Part shown: positions 24,566-34,091 of the stretch, in pieces
Numbering within the stretch: the first letter of the stretch is position 1
Layout of the letters: each line of letters starts with the position of its first letter
Source of the DNA: Bradyrhizobium sp. Ce-3
GTDB lineage: Bacteria > Pseudomonadota > Alphaproteobacteria > Rhizobiales > Xanthobacteraceae
Assembly: GCF_022835695.1 (NCBI RefSeq)
Contig: NZ_BQUV01000001.1
Location: 864,641-928,640 of the forward strand
Direction of reading: 5' to 3'
Length of the DNA stretch: 64,000 bases
The notes under the pieces: model-generated
What the model saw: only the letters and a program-made list of their open reading frames with translations
Database searches by the model: none
Told to the model about the DNA's origin: nothing
Program-made: the position numbers and the translations under genes

Positions 24566-25873
24566 ATGAAGATTGCAATGGTTGGAACGGGATATGTAGG
24601 TCTCGTGTCCGGAGCGTGTTTTGCCGACTTCGGCCATCAGGTCGTTTGCGTCGACAAGGACGCCGGCAAGATCGAAGCCCTGAAGCGCGGCAAGATCCCG
24701 ATCTACGAAACTGACCTCGATAAGCTCGTCGAGACCAACGCCGCCGCCGGACGCCTGACCTTCACGACCGAGCTCGCGCCGGCCGTCGCGGATGCCGACG
24801 CGGTGTTCATCGCGGTGGGAACTCCCTCGCGGCGCGGCGACGGCCATGCCGACCTGAGCTACGTCTATGCAGCCGCCAAGGAGATCGGCGCGGCGATCAA
24901 GAAATTCACCGTGGTGGTGACGAAGTCGACCGTGCCGGTCGGCACCGGCGACGAGGTCGAACGCCTGATCCGCGAGACCAGTCCGGACGCCGATTTCGCC
25001 GTGGCCTCGAACCCTGAATTCCTGCGCGAAGGCGCCGCGATCCAGGATTTCCGCCATCCCGACCGCATCGTCGTCGGCACCGAGGACGACCGCGCCAAGC
25101 GGGTGATGGGCGAAGTCTATCGCCCGCTCTATCTGAACCAGGCGCCGATCCTCTATACTGCGCGACGCACGGCGGAATTGATCAAATACGCCGCAAATGC
25201 CTTCCTCGCCACCAAGATCACCTTCATCAACGAGATCGCCGATCTCTCCGAGAAGGTCGGGGCCAACGTGCAGGAAGTTGCGCGCGGCATCGGGCTCGAC
25301 AACCGGATCGGCACCAAGTTCCTGCATGCCGGCGCGGGCTATGGCGGCTCGTGCTTCCCGAAGGATACCCGTGCGCTGTTCAAGACCGCGCTCGATCACG
25401 ACGTGCAGCTGAAGATCGTCGAGGCGACGTTGACCGCGAACGACAACCGCAAGCGGGCGATGGCGCGCAAGGTCGCCAACGTGCTCGGCGGCGAGCTGCG
25501 CGGCAAGACGATCGGCGTGCTCGGCCTGACCTTCAAGCCCGATACCGACGACATGCGCGAGGCGCCCTCGATCCCGCTGATCAACGGCCTGAGCGACTTC
25601 GGCGCCAAGGTTCGGGCCTACGATCCCATCGGCATGGAGCAGGCCCGCAAGGAATTGCCCGAGATCGAGTACTGCAAGGACGCCTATGAATGCGCGCGCC
25701 AGGCGGATGCGCTGGTCATCGTGACCGAGTGGCGCCAGTTCCGCGCGCTCGACCTCAAGCGCATCAAGCAGGAGATGAAGCATCCTGTCGTCGTCGATCT
25801 GCGCAACATCTACCGTCCGGACGAGATGGCCGCGCACGGCTTCACCTACGAGAGCATCGGCCGGCCGCGTTGA
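24566..25873 (+). CDS. ugd: UDP-glucose 6-dehydrogenase
   Basis: It oxidises UDP-glucose to UDP-glucuronate with two NAD+. The 435-aa protein begins MKIAMVGTGYVGLVSGACFA with the GxGxxG motif. The central FLATKITFINEIADLSEKVG is present, and the catalytic Cys is in AGYGGSCFPKDTRAL. The conserved Lys-Asn region is IKYAANAF. The C-terminal domain has TFKPDTDDMREAPSIPLING. Length and motifs match Ugd/RkpK. Terminator 60 bases downstream. It supplies glucuronate for the polysaccharides made here. Confidence 0.93.
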   Translation: MKIAMVGTGYVGLVSGACFADFGHQVVCVDKDAGKIEALKRGKIPIYETDLDKLVETNAAAGRLTFTTELAPAVADADAVFIAVGTPSRRGDGHADLSYVYAAAKEIGAAIKKFTVVVTKSTVPVGTGDEVERLIRETSPDADFAVASNPEFLREGAAIQDFRHPDRIVVGTEDDRAKRVMGEVYRPLYLNQAPILYTARRTAELIKYAANAFLATKITFINEIADLSEKVGANVQEVARGIGLDNRIGTKFLHAGAGYGGSCFPKDTRALFKTALDHDVQLKIVEATLTANDNRKRAMARKVANVLGGELRGKTIGVLGLTFKPDTDDMREAPSIPLINGLSDFGAKVRAYDPIGMEQARKELPEIEYCKDAYECARQADALVIVTEWRQFRALDLKRIKQEMKHPVVVDLRNIYRPDEMAAHGFTYESIGRPR

Positions 25874-25933
25874 GCGGCCGCACCTGACCGGCGACGACAG
25901 CCGCCGTTCAGCTCGATCTTCCGCCCGATCCTG

Positions 25934-25976
25934 GAGCCTCGTTCCGATCAAATCGAAACGAGGCTCTCATTTTTTG
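25934..25976 (+). terminator. Rho-independent terminator of ugd
   Basis: GAGCCTCGTT pairs with AACGAGGCTC around ten or so bases, followed by TCATTTTTTG on the plus strand, 60 bases beyond the ugd stop. Confidence 0.78.
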
Positions 25977-26007
25977 AGGCGTTGTCTTTACGCGAACATC
26001 TCTTGCT

Positions 26008-26919
26008 CTAGGCGGCCGCCGGCGTGCCGAGCTGGACGTACGCATCCAGCTCGTGCGCCAGCGCTTCCTGCCAGGTCGGCATCGCAACACCGAACTGCGC
26101 CTTCAGCCGCGACAGATCGAGCCGCGAATTGCCGGGACGCACCGCCTTGGTCGGGAAATCGGCGGTGGCGATCGGAACGATGTTCTCGACCGCCAGCGTG
26201 ACGCCACGCGAGCGCAGCCCGCCGACAATCGCCGTGGCGAAGCCGTGCCAGCTGGTTTCGCCGGCACAGACGAGATTGACGACCCCGCCCCTGCGCGCGA
26301 GCTGGTCGTGCAGCGTGGTGAGGTTGGGCAGAACGATGCCCGCGACCGCGCTGGCGATCGCCTGCGCCGTGGTCGGCGCACCGATCTGATCGGCGACGAT
26401 GCGCAGCTCCTTCCGCTCGCCGGCGAGCCGCGCGATGGTGCGCAGGAAATTGGTGCCCTTGGCCGCATAGACCCATGAGGTGCGCACGATCAGATGCGCC
26501 CCGCCCGCCGCCTGGATCGCAAGATCACCGGCAAGCTTGCTGGCGCCGTAGGCCGACAACGGTTCGGTCGGGCTGTCCTCGCGCCACAGCCGGTCGCCCG
26601 AGCCATTGAAGACGTAGTCGGTGGAGAAATGCACCAGCGGCACGCGGTTCGCAGCCGCCCATTTGGCGATCGCTTCCGGTCCCTTCGCGTTGACCAGGAA
26701 CGCCAGCTCGCGCTCGTCCTCGGCGCGATCGACCGCGGTATAGGCCGCCGGATTGATGATCAGATCGGGCTTCAGGCTTTCGAGCTGGCCCGTCAGCAGT
26801 TCCGGCTTCGACAGATCGAACTCCGCCGTGGGCGGCGCGATGATGGTGCCGTGGCTTTCCAGCAGCGGCTTCAGCGCACTGCCGACCTGGCCGCGTGTAC
26901 CCGTTAACAGGATCCGCAT
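26008..26919 (-). CDS. rfbD: dTDP-4-dehydrorhamnose reductase
   Basis: The last enzyme of dTDP-L-rhamnose synthesis, reducing dTDP-4-keto-L-rhamnose with NADPH. The 303-aa protein begins MRILLTGTRGQVGSALKPLL (GxxGxxG). The catalytic Ser/Tyr/Lys region is visible as VHFSTDYVFNGSGDRLWRED and YGASKLAGDLAIQ. The C-terminus has MPTWQEALAHELDAY. The gene overlaps the end of rfbC by one base (TGATG), so it is translated from the same message. Confidence 0.93.
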   Translation of the reverse strand: MRILLTGTRGQVGSALKPLLESHGTIIAPPTAEFDLSKPELLTGQLESLKPDLIINPAAYTAVDRAEDERELAFLVNAKGPEAIAKWAAANRVPLVHFSTDYVFNGSGDRLWREDSPTEPLSAYGASKLAGDLAIQAAGGAHLIVRTSWVYAAKGTNFLRTIARLAGERKELRIVADQIGAPTTAQAIASAVAGIVLPNLTTLHDQLARRGGVVNLVCAGETSWHGFATAIVGGLRSRGVTLAVENIVPIATADFPTKAVRPGNSRLDLSRLKAQFGVAMPTWQEALAHELDAYVQLGTPAAA

Positions 26920-27473
26920 CAGATTTGTCCATAGGTCGGAAGATTGCGGGCGTCGGCGAGCAGCGGCGCGTCCGCGTCCTTGCCCGACAGCTGCGGCTTA
27001 TCGACCCCCCATTTGATCCCGATCGCAGGATCATTCCACCGGATCGAGAGCTCGTCCTTGGGGCTGTAGAAGTCGTCGCATTTGTAGAAGAAGTCGGCGG
27101 TCTCGGAGAGCACCACGAAGCCGTGGGCGAAGCCGCGCGGCACCCACAATTGCCGGCGATTGTCCTCGCTCAATTCGACCGCGACATGCTTGCCGAAATT
27201 CGGGCTGCCGACGCGCACGTCGACGGCGACGTCCAGCACCTTGCCGCGCAGCACGGTCACGAGCTTGCCCTGGGTGAGCGGGTTCTGCAGATGCAGCCCG
27301 CGCAGCACGCCATAGGCCGAGCGGGACATGTTGTCCTGCACGAACGGGCGCGCGATGCCGTGCTCGACATAACGGGGCGACTGGTAGGTCTCGAGGAAGA
27401 AGCCGCGCTGGTCGCCGAACAGCTTCGGCTCGACGATCAGGACTTCAGGGAGCTCGGTCTTGATGACGTTCAT
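26919..27473 (-). CDS. rfbC: dTDP-4-dehydrorhamnose 3,5-epimerase
   Basis: It epimerises dTDP-4-keto-6-deoxyglucose at C3 and C5. The 184-aa cupin begins MNVIKTELPEVLIVEPKLFG. Visible marks are GFFLETYQ, QDNMSRSAYGVLRGLHLQNP (with the catalytic His), the GKLVTVLRGKVLDVAVDVRV strands, and LWVPRGFAHGFVVLSETADF with its second His. Length matches RmlC. It is the first gene of the rfbCD pair and divergent from rfbAB. Confidence 0.93.
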   Translation of the reverse strand: MNVIKTELPEVLIVEPKLFGDQRGFFLETYQSPRYVEHGIARPFVQDNMSRSAYGVLRGLHLQNPLTQGKLVTVLRGKVLDVAVDVRVGSPNFGKHVAVELSEDNRRQLWVPRGFAHGFVVLSETADFFYKCDDFYSPKDELSIRWNDPAIGIKWGVDKPQLSGKDADAPLLADARNLPTYGQI

Positions 27474-27582
27474 CTAACATTTGTTCCAGTTTGAGGCGCC
27501 CGAAATGTTAATTTCCCTCTCATAACAAACTTGTGCAGCGCACGCTATATGTTATGTTCTGATAGTCAAATTGTGAGGGACC
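27474..27582. promoter_or_regulatory. Divergent rfbC/rfbA promoter region
   Basis: This 109-base AT-rich gap carries CTAACA at 27474, TGTTAA at 27506 and TGTTATG near 27551. rfbA is preceded by GAGGGACC. Both halves of the rhamnose pathway would be started from this one gap, so they are probably co-regulated. -10/-35 boxes were not assigned. Confidence 0.5.
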
Positions 27583-28494
27583 ATGAAAGGCATTATCCTT
27601 GCCGGTGGCACCGGCTCGCGTCTCTATCCCGTGACCACTGTCGTCTCCAAGCAGCTGCTGCCCGTCTTCGACAAGCCGATGATCTATTATCCGCTGTCGA
27701 CGCTGATGCTCGGCGGAATCCGCGATATCCTGATCATCTCCACGCCGCAGGACAAGCCGCTGTTCCAGCGCCTGCTCGGCGACGGCCACGAGATCGGCAT
27801 CAGGTTCTCCTACGCCACGCAGGAGACCCCGCGCGGTCTCGCCGACGCCTTCATCGTCGGACGCGACTTCATCGGCGATGACTCCGTCGCCCTTGTGTTA
27901 GGTGATAACATTTTCTACGGCCACGGCCTGCCGAGCATGCTGTCGTCCGCCTCGGTCCGCAAGAAGGGCGCCACCGTGTTCGGCTACGTCGTCAACGCGC
28001 CGGAGCAATATGGTGTGGTGGAGCTGGACGGCACCGGCCGGGCGCTGTCGATCGAGGAGAAGCCGAAGCGGCCGAAGTCCAACGTCGCCGTCACCGGCCT
28101 CTATTTCTACGACAATGACGTGGTCGAGATCGCGGCCGGCATCAGGCCGTCGCCGCGCGGCGAGATCGAGATCACCGACGTCAACAAGGCCTATCTCGAG
28201 CGCGGCGACCTCTATGTCGAGGTGCTCGGCCGCGGCTTTGCCTGGCTCGACACCGGCACGCACTCGTCGCTGGTCGAGGCCAGCCACTTCGTCCAGATCC
28301 TGGAGCAGCGCCAAGGCCTGCGCATCGCCTGCCCCGAGGAAATCGCGCTGCGCCAGGGCTATATCTCGCTCGAAGCCTTCGCGAAGGTGGCGCAGAAGAC
28401 CGCCAAGAGCAGCTACGGCGAGTATCTGCTGTCGGTCTACCGCTCGTTCCAGGGCCAGCCGCGCACGGCGGAGGTACTCAAGCATGCGGTTTAA
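27583..28494 (+). CDS. rfbA: Glucose-1-phosphate thymidylyltransferase
   Basis: It makes dTDP-glucose from dTTP and glucose-1-phosphate, the first step to dTDP-rhamnose. The 303-aa protein begins [20 protein letters not shown] with the nucleotidyltransferase GGxGxRLxPxT motif. [16 protein letters not shown] follows. The metal site has [13 protein letters not shown], and the substrate region [19 protein letters not shown]. The C-terminus is [14 protein letters not shown]. It overlaps rfbB by 11 bases. Confidence 0.94.
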   Translation: MKGIILAGGTGSRLYPVTTVVSKQLLPVFDKPMIYYPLSTLMLGGIRDILIISTPQDKPLFQRLLGDGHEIGIRFSYATQETPRGLADAFIVGRDFIGDDSVALVLGDNIFYGHGLPSMLSSASVRKKGATVFGYVVNAPEQYGVVELDGTGRALSIEEKPKRPKSNVAVTGLYFYDNDVVEIAAGIRPSPRGEIEITDVNKAYLERGDLYVEVLGRGFAWLDTGTHSSLVEASHFVQILEQRQGLRIACPEEIALRQGYISLEAFAKVAQKTAKSSYGEYLLSVYRSFQGQPRTAEVLKHAV

Positions 28495-29551
28495 GGGATC
28501 GACGATCTTCGTCACCGGCGGCGCCGGCTTCATCGGCTCCGCCGTGGTCCGTCACCTGCTGCGGGACACCCACGCCCGCGTCGTCAACATCGACAAGCTG
28601 ACCTATGCGGCGAACCTGGCCTCGCTGCCCGGCTCGACCGAGAGCCTGAACTACACGTTCGAAAAGGCCTGCATCTGCGAGGCGCAGGTGCTGCGGCGGC
28701 TGTTCGAGAAATACCAGCCCGATGCGGTGATGAACCTTGCCGCGGAGAGCCATGTCGACCGCTCGATCGACGGTCCCGGCGAATTCATCCAGACCAACAT
28801 CGTCGGCACCTTCACCATCCTGCAGGAGACGCTGCGGCACTGGCGCACGCTCTCGCCCGAGAAGCGCGACCAGTTCCGCTTCCTGCACATCTCGACCGAC
28901 GAGGTGTTCGGCTCGCTCGGCGATGAAGGCCTGTTCACCGAGACCACGGCCTATGCGCCGAACTCGCCCTATTCGGCCAGCAAGGCGTCGTCGGATCATC
29001 TGGTGCGCGCCTGGCGCGAGACCTACGAGCTGCCGACCCTGGTGACCAACTGCTCCAACAATTACGGCCCCTATCACTTCCCGGAGAAGCTGATCCCGCA
29101 CATGATCATCAAGGGGCTCGCCGGCGAGCCGCTGCCGGTCTATGGCGACGGCCAGAACATCCGCGACTGGCTGTTCGTCGAGGACCATGCCAAGGCGCTG
29201 ACCCTGGTGCTGGAGCGCGGCAAGATCGGCGAGACCTACAATGTCGGCGGCCGCAACGAGCGCACCAACCTCCACGTCGTGCACAGCATCTGCGACCTGC
29301 TCGACGAGATCGCGCCGGCTGCGGCAGGCCCGCGGCGCCAGCTGATCAACTTCGTCGCCGACCGGCCCGGCCACGATCGCCGCTACGCGATCGACGCCAC
29401 CAAGCTCGAGACCGAGCTCGGCTGGCGCGCCGAGGAGAATTTCGAGACCGGCATCGCCAAGACGGTGCGCTGGTATGTCGACGAGCAACCCTGGTGGCGC
29501 GCGATCCTGGAGCGCGGCTACAAGGTGGAGCGCGTCGGGCTGAACCAGTAG
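28484..29551 (+). CDS. rfbB: dTDP-glucose 4,6-dehydratase
   Basis: It dehydrates dTDP-glucose to the 4-keto-6-deoxy sugar. The 355-aa protein starts at ATG 28484 ([20 protein letters not shown]), inside the last codons of rfbA; the longer frame open from 27902 is antisense-like shadow in rfbA. Visible marks are [15 protein letters not shown], the catalytic Thr-Asp-Glu in [11 protein letters not shown], and the YxxxK of [11 protein letters not shown], plus [14 protein letters not shown] and [14 protein letters not shown]. The order rfbA-rfbB here is split from rfbC-rfbD. Confidence 0.93.
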   Translation: MRFKGSTIFVTGGAGFIGSAVVRHLLRDTHARVVNIDKLTYAANLASLPGSTESLNYTFEKACICEAQVLRRLFEKYQPDAVMNLAAESHVDRSIDGPGEFIQTNIVGTFTILQETLRHWRTLSPEKRDQFRFLHISTDEVFGSLGDEGLFTETTAYAPNSPYSASKASSDHLVRAWRETYELPTLVTNCSNNYGPYHFPEKLIPHMIIKGLAGEPLPVYGDGQNIRDWLFVEDHAKALTLVLERGKIGETYNVGGRNERTNLHVVHSICDLLDEIAPAAAGPRRQLINFVADRPGHDRRYAIDATKLETELGWRAEENFETGIAKTVRWYVDEQPWWRAILERGYKVERVGLNQ

Positions 29552-29718
29552 TCCGCCGATCTCTCCAAATCACGGGCGTGGATGGCCAACAGGAAGCCGA
29601 CGAACGCGATGACGATCCAACCGGATCTCATCGCGGCCTGACCAGCCGCGACCGCCTTCCGACGGTGGATTGGCAGCCACCCGCCACACAGCAAATCGAG
29701 AAACCACGGGAGCCCGCC

Positions 29719-30285
29719 ATGAAAATCGCAATGGACGGTCAGGAACTGACACTGTTCAAAAGCTTCGTGGATCTCTCGAGGCGCTATCTGGAATTCGGGT
29801 CGGGAGGCAGCACCTGGCTCGCCTGTCAGACCCGGAAGGAGTGGGTCATATCGATCGATTCCTCCGCGGAATGGCTCGCCAATGTCGGCGACGCCACGCG
29901 TGGCGCGAGCACCCAGCCGCAGCTGCTGCATGTCGACATCGGCAAGCTGCGCGAGTGGGGCTATCCGGTGGAGAAGGAGAAAGAGAGCTCCTGGCCCGCC
30001 TATCACGAACGCATCTGGGAGCGGCCGGAAAGCAAGACCGCGGATCTGTACTTCGTCGACGGCCGCTTTCGGGTAGCCTGCTTCGTGCAGTGCGTGCTTC
30101 ACGCCGCACCCGGCGCCTTCATCGCAATCCACGACTTCGAGAATCGTCCGCACTACCATTCAGTGCGGACGGTGGCGCGGGAAATCGCGCGTGCCAACAA
30201 CATGTCGGTCTTCCAGCGGCCGGCAGAGATCAATCGCGCCGCCGCACAGGGTCTGCTCGAGAAGTACCGGCTGGAGCCGTTGTAG
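29719..30285 (+). CDS. SAM methyltransferase-like or class I fold protein, 188 aa
   Basis: ATG at 29719 (MKIAMDGQELTLFKSFVDLS) has GGAG ten bases upstream. The pattern RYLEFGSGGSTWLACQT is like a glycine-rich motif I of class I methyltransferases, followed by WVISIDSSAEW. The motif LYFVDGRFRVACFVQCVL then resembles motif IV/post-I. The rest has AIHDFENRPHYHSVRTVAREI. Glycine positions are somewhat unusual (GSGGS rather than GxGxG), so this may be a distant relative without methyltransferase activity. It sits alone between rfbB and the GT92-like gene. Confidence in the fold is moderate, in function low. Confidence 0.58.
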   Translation: MKIAMDGQELTLFKSFVDLSRRYLEFGSGGSTWLACQTRKEWVISIDSSAEWLANVGDATRGASTQPQLLHVDIGKLREWGYPVEKEKESSWPAYHERIWERPESKTADLYFVDGRFRVACFVQCVLHAAPGAFIAIHDFENRPHYHSVRTVAREIARANNMSVFQRPAEINRAAAQGLLEKYRLEPL

Positions 30286-30432
30286 CTGATCGCTGCGCAG
30301 CTCGTCGCTGCGCTTTGGAATTGCAGCGCAGCCCGTCGCTGCGCTCTCAAATCGCTTCCAGGGCCATCCACCGCTGGCCGGGCGCGACAACCGGCGCGCC
30401 CTCCTCCAGCGAAGATATCGCTATTCCACAGA

Positions 30433-31677
30433 TCAGACCTGAACCAGTTTCTTCAGCTCCGGAAGAAACCTTTGGATCGTCGCGTCTTCCACGTCGTTGC
30501 GGTCCCGCAGCGTGAAGAACTCCATGGCGCGGATCTTTTCCGGATCGCCGTCGGCCAACGGCCGGCCGCGCTCACGCTTCTTCAGCAATTGCTGGCGTGA
30601 CTTGGTGTAGTAGTGATTGATCACGAGCTTGTCCCGCTTGGGAGCGGTACAGCGCCCGCCGATCGGGAACACCGGCGTGCCGTCTTCCGCGACGTAGCAC
30701 CCCAACACCAGCGATTGATGCGGATGCAAATAGGACACGATGGTGTCGGGCCGCACGATCGACTTCATGATGAAATGATCCGGGAAGTCGTCGGGCGCGC
30801 GGCGCGTGAAGGACTCGATGCACAGGCCGGCCGGCCGCGCGTCGTGACCATTCGACCCGAAGTTCAGCCAATGCACCGCGACCGCCGGCGCCGGCCCGAC
30901 CTCCGCCAGGACATCCCTGATGTTGCCGGCCTTGGTCGGAAACAGGTACTCGTCGGCATCGATGAAGGCGCACCATTCCGCGCAATTGCGATAGCTGTCG
31001 ATCGCGTGCGAGAAGGCCCGCATCTGGCCGAATTCCCCCGCCACGAAATGATAGGTGATCATTTCGGGCCACGGGAACGACTCGATGACGGCGCGCGTAT
31101 TGTCGGTGCTGCCGTTGTCGTAGAGGTAGAAGTGGTCGACACCCACCAGCCGGTGAAAGTGCAGCCATTCCAAGAGATCGTCGCCCTCGTTCTTGATGGC
31201 GCACACGACGGCCAGGCCGTGCTTCTTGCGATCAACGCCGGCATAAAGCTTCTTCGCCTCCATCACGCGCAGGAGGCCGGCGAACTCGCGCCGCAGGTTT
31301 TCGCTTTTCGGCGCCGCGGCAAGCGCGGAAAGATAGACGTCCTGCGCCTCCTGGGCGGACCCCATGTTGAGATCCGCGATTGCAAGGCGATGCAGCACCC
31401 GCGAGTCGGATGGCATGTGCTTGACGAGGCCGAGAAGAATTGCACGCGCTCCGGCGAAATCACATGCCTGCACAAGCGCTGCCGCCTTTGCAAACTGGAA
31501 TTCCTTGTAGTCGCCGAATTGCTGCTCCAACTGCTCGACTGACTGGATGAGATCGTCGGGTTTCGGATTTGCGATCCGCCCGGAAAAGAAATCTCTAAGC
31601 CTTGTCTCGATCTCACTTGCTGGAAGCGTATCGAGATTCACGCCTGAGCTGAAACTAGACAATGCTGGAATTTCCAT
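30433..31677 (-). CDS. Glycosyltransferase family 92-like protein, 414 aa
   Basis: ATG at 31677; a TTG two codons upstream is possible. Residues 30-140 look like TPR helices (VQACDFAGARAILLGLV). The catalytic region then begins with HGLAVVCAIKNEGDDLLEWL, followed by VDHFYLYDNGSTDNTRAVIE and the metal site FIDADEYLFPT (DxD-like DAD). HWLNFGSNGHDARPAG and HFIMKSIVRPD follow. The NEGDDLLEW and FYLYDNGSTD patterns are those of GT92/DUF23-type transferases, which occur in rhizobial polysaccharide clusters. It is probably cytoplasmic. No operon partner adjoins it. Confidence 0.78.
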   Translation of the reverse strand: MEIPALSSFSSGVNLDTLPASEIETRLRDFFSGRIANPKPDDLIQSVEQLEQQFGDYKEFQFAKAAALVQACDFAGARAILLGLVKHMPSDSRVLHRLAIADLNMGSAQEAQDVYLSALAAAPKSENLRREFAGLLRVMEAKKLYAGVDRKKHGLAVVCAIKNEGDDLLEWLHFHRLVGVDHFYLYDNGSTDNTRAVIESFPWPEMITYHFVAGEFGQMRAFSHAIDSYRNCAEWCAFIDADEYLFPTKAGNIRDVLAEVGPAPAVAVHWLNFGSNGHDARPAGLCIESFTRRAPDDFPDHFIMKSIVRPDTIVSYLHPHQSLVLGCYVAEDGTPVFPIGGRCTAPKRDKLVINHYYTKSRQQLLKKRERGRPLADGDPEKIRAMEFFTLRDRNDVEDATIQRFLPELKKLVQV

Positions 31678-31903
31678 GTCCAACCTGAGCCGCTCCCCAC
31701 GAGATCAACAAGCAATTACCATTGGTTCGCACCACGAATTCCCTATTAGCGCACTTATCCTACAAGAATAAGGCTATAACGGGCAGCGCTCACATTTTAA
31801 CTGTTGTAAGGTTATTTCGAGGAAAATCAATACAATAGAGACGAGGGCTCGGCGCCATTTGCATGAAACCGCCGCACCGGACGGCAACGATCGGAGACCG
31901 CCA
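31678..31903. promoter_or_regulatory. Divergent AT-rich promoter gap
   Basis: The gap between the GT92-like gene and the plus-strand WbsX-like gene includes CTCACATTTTAACTGTTGTAAGG near 31788 and AAATCAATACAATAGAG. It is strikingly AT-rich for this genome. No exact TTAACA hexamer, but a related TTTAAC is present. Promoters in both directions are expected. Confidence 0.35.
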
Positions 31904-33100
31904 ATGAACCACAGGAACGAAGCAGCCCGTCAGCCGTTCGCGCTGACGCGACGGATGTTTTTGACCTCGTTATCCGCAAGCCTCTTGCCCGGCGCGCTCA
32001 GCTTCCTCGGTTCCGGCCATCCCGCTGCGGCCGCAGCACCTTCCAGGCCGCTCGTCGGAGCCATTCGATGGGACGCATGGTACTCGCCCGGCTCGCAGCC
32101 CACCGAAGCCATGAAGCAGTCGCTCGGTCCGCAGAAATATCGTTGGCGGGCCCCCTTCTTCGGGGCGCAAATGAACCGCGATCCCAACGCGCTTGATTTC
32201 TCGAGCTCGATCGACACCGAGATGGACAAGGAGATCGAACAGGCGGTCTTCGCCGGACTGGATTACTGGGCCTTTGCCGGCTACGGCGCCAACCATCCGA
32301 TGTCGAGAGCCCTGTACGCGTTCCGAACCCGTCCGAAGGCAGCCGAACTAAAGTACTGCATGTTCACCGAGCTCGGTCGATGGGGATCGGCAGCCAAGCT
32401 GTCTGCATTGCCCCAGGAGCACATCGGTCTGATGGCGGACAAGAACTATCTGAGGGTCGAGGGCGATCGGCCGCTCTACTTCCTTGGCTTCATCAAGGGC
32501 GCGGACGTGCAGAGAAGCTGGGGCGGCGTGCAGGGCCTGCGCGCGCAACTGAGCAAGTTCAGATCCGATGCCAACGCCGCCGGTCACGGCGAGCCCTATA
32601 TCGTGCTGGCAGGAGACACGAAATTCCTGAGCCAGGAGGCGACAAATCTGGGCGCCGACGCGGTCGGATCATATGCGATCACGACCGGTAACGGCCGCGG
32701 AAGCTTTGCGGACCTCGCCAAGTATGCCGAAAAAGGCTGGAACACTCTGGCCGGCAGCCAGGTGCCCGTCGTGCCCACGGTGATGACGGGATGGGACCGG
32801 CGTCCGCGCATCGAACATCCCGTGCCCTGGGAAACGTCGCAGCGTCCGGGCGACGGCATCGCCAATTTCTACACGGCGCCGACGAAGAAGGAGCTCTCGA
32901 GCCATCTCACGCAATCGATCAGCTGGGTGAACAGCCAGGCACCCGATCGCCGAGCGCCCGCGGTGCTGATCTATGCCTGGAACGAAAACGATGAGGGCGG
33001 CTGGCTGGTCCCGACCCTGCCCTGCCAGACCGATCGGCTGGAAGCGCTGCGCGAAGTTCTCAAGGCGACCGCACGGGCGGCGTCGAAAAACCTCTGCTAG
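31904..33100 (+). CDS. Secreted WbsX/GH99-like protein, 398 aa
   Basis: ATG at 31904 follows GGAG. The N-terminus has a twin-arginine signal peptide: FALTRRMFLTSLSASLLPG with cleavage after AAAAA near residue 42. The mature protein begins GAIRWDAWYSPGSQPTEAMK. It has EIEQAVFAGLDYWAF, RPLYFLGFIKGAD, YIVLAGDTKFLSQ, TVMTGWDRRPRIEHP and the C-terminal VLIYAWNENDEGGWLVP. The WNEN(D/E)EGGW signature and a TIM-barrel-like layout match the WbsX-type GH99-like proteins found in O-antigen and exopolysaccharide clusters. Export and likely glycoside cleavage are inferred; no catalytic proof from sequence alone. Confidence 0.72.
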   Translation: MNHRNEAARQPFALTRRMFLTSLSASLLPGALSFLGSGHPAAAAAPSRPLVGAIRWDAWYSPGSQPTEAMKQSLGPQKYRWRAPFFGAQMNRDPNALDFSSSIDTEMDKEIEQAVFAGLDYWAFAGYGANHPMSRALYAFRTRPKAAELKYCMFTELGRWGSAAKLSALPQEHIGLMADKNYLRVEGDRPLYFLGFIKGADVQRSWGGVQGLRAQLSKFRSDANAAGHGEPYIVLAGDTKFLSQEATNLGADAVGSYAITTGNGRGSFADLAKYAEKGWNTLAGSQVPVVPTVMTGWDRRPRIEHPVPWETSQRPGDGIANFYTAPTKKELSSHLTQSISWVNSQAPDRRAPAVLIYAWNENDEGGWLVPTLPCQTDRLEALREVLKATARAASKNLC

Positions 33101-33110
33101 TTCGCCTCGC

Positions 33111-33139
33111 GCTCCGTTCCGATAGGTTCGGAACGGAGC
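33111..33139. terminator. Symmetric hairpin between convergent genes
   Basis: GCTCCGTTCC pairs exactly with GGAACGGAGC around a nine-base loop (GATAGGTTC). It sits between the stop of the WbsX-like gene and the end of the opposing GT2 gene. It lacks a clear T-tract on either strand, so a two-way terminator is likely but not proven. Confidence 0.5.
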
Positions 33140-33159
33140 CGCCGGCTCGAGCCAGGCGA

Positions 33160-34083
33160 TCAGCGCCAACGGATCGGCCTGGTCCGATCGTTCGATTCCA
33201 CCGTCCGGTGTTCGGTATGATAGGGTGCGTAGATCTGCTTGACCCAATAATTGAAGTTCGGGTGCAGCTTCACGAAGTCATAGAATGAGTCACCGAAATT
33301 CGACGGGCTGAGACAGGTCTTGTTTTGCGGCCGCGACGTGATTGCGTTCAGGCAATACGACACCATGCAGGCCTTCGTCTCGCTCTCCGCCACCTTGCTC
33401 AGACTTCGGAAACTGTTGGTCGAGTGAAGCCGGTACAGATAGCGGTCGGCGTCGAGATAGGTCGGCTCGACCTTGGTCACGGCGCGCAGCGCGAAATCCC
33501 AGTCGTGGCAGTATTTGAGATCGGCAAGCCACCCCACCTGGCGCAGCAGTTCACGGCTGAAGACGAAGTTTCCGGTCGACGCCGCAATCTGCGAATCCAG
33601 GAATGTCCATGACAGCGGCGCCCCCGCGATCCGGGCCCGATCGATCGCATAGCGCAGCCGGGTCGGAAACTGGTAGTTGCTGATCGACTTGCCATGCTCG
33701 TCGATCGGCTCGACCGCCGAGAAGCCGAAGAACAGCCGCTCATCGCCATGCTTGTCCGCGAACAGCCGGACGCGATCCCTTGAGAAGGCATCGTCCGAGT
33801 TCAACAGGAAGATCATGTCGCCCTTGGTCAGCGACAACGCCCTGTTCCAGGTGTAGTGGGCACCGAGGTTTTGCGGGTTCTTGAGCAGCTTGCAGGAAAC
33901 AAAGCGTTTCCCGAACGACTTCTTCTTGATCACGCGCTGCGCGATTTCGAAACTCTTGTCCGGCGAATGATCGTCCACGATGACGAGCTCGATGTCGGCA
34001 AAAGTCTGTTGATAGACAGTCTCGAGGCACTCCTCGAGATACTGCTCATGCTTGTAGCACGCGATGACGACACTTGCGAGCAT
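33160..34083 (-). CDS. Glycosyltransferase family 2, 307 aa
   Basis: A GT-A-fold inverting transferase. ATG at 34083 has GAGG eight bases upstream and follows the previous gene's stop by eight bases, so the two are in one operon. The N-terminal marks are LASVVIACYKHEQYLEECLE and DIELVIVDDHSPDKSFEIAQ. The metal-binding NSDDAF is in MIFLLNSDDAFSRD. KYCHDWDFALRAV gives the C-terminal acceptor base region. The sugar is unknown. An in-frame TTG at 34095 is a weaker start. Confidence 0.85.
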   Translation of the reverse strand: MLASVVIACYKHEQYLEECLETVYQQTFADIELVIVDDHSPDKSFEIAQRVIKKKSFGKRFVSCKLLKNPQNLGAHYTWNRALSLTKGDMIFLLNSDDAFSRDRVRLFADKHGDERLFFGFSAVEPIDEHGKSISNYQFPTRLRYAIDRARIAGAPLSWTFLDSQIAASTGNFVFSRELLRQVGWLADLKYCHDWDFALRAVTKVEPTYLDADRYLYRLHSTNSFRSLSKVAESETKACMVSYCLNAITSRPQNKTCLSPSNFGDSFYDFVKLHPNFNYWVKQIYAPYHTEHRTVESNDRTRPIRWR

Positions 34084-34091
34084 CGGCGACC

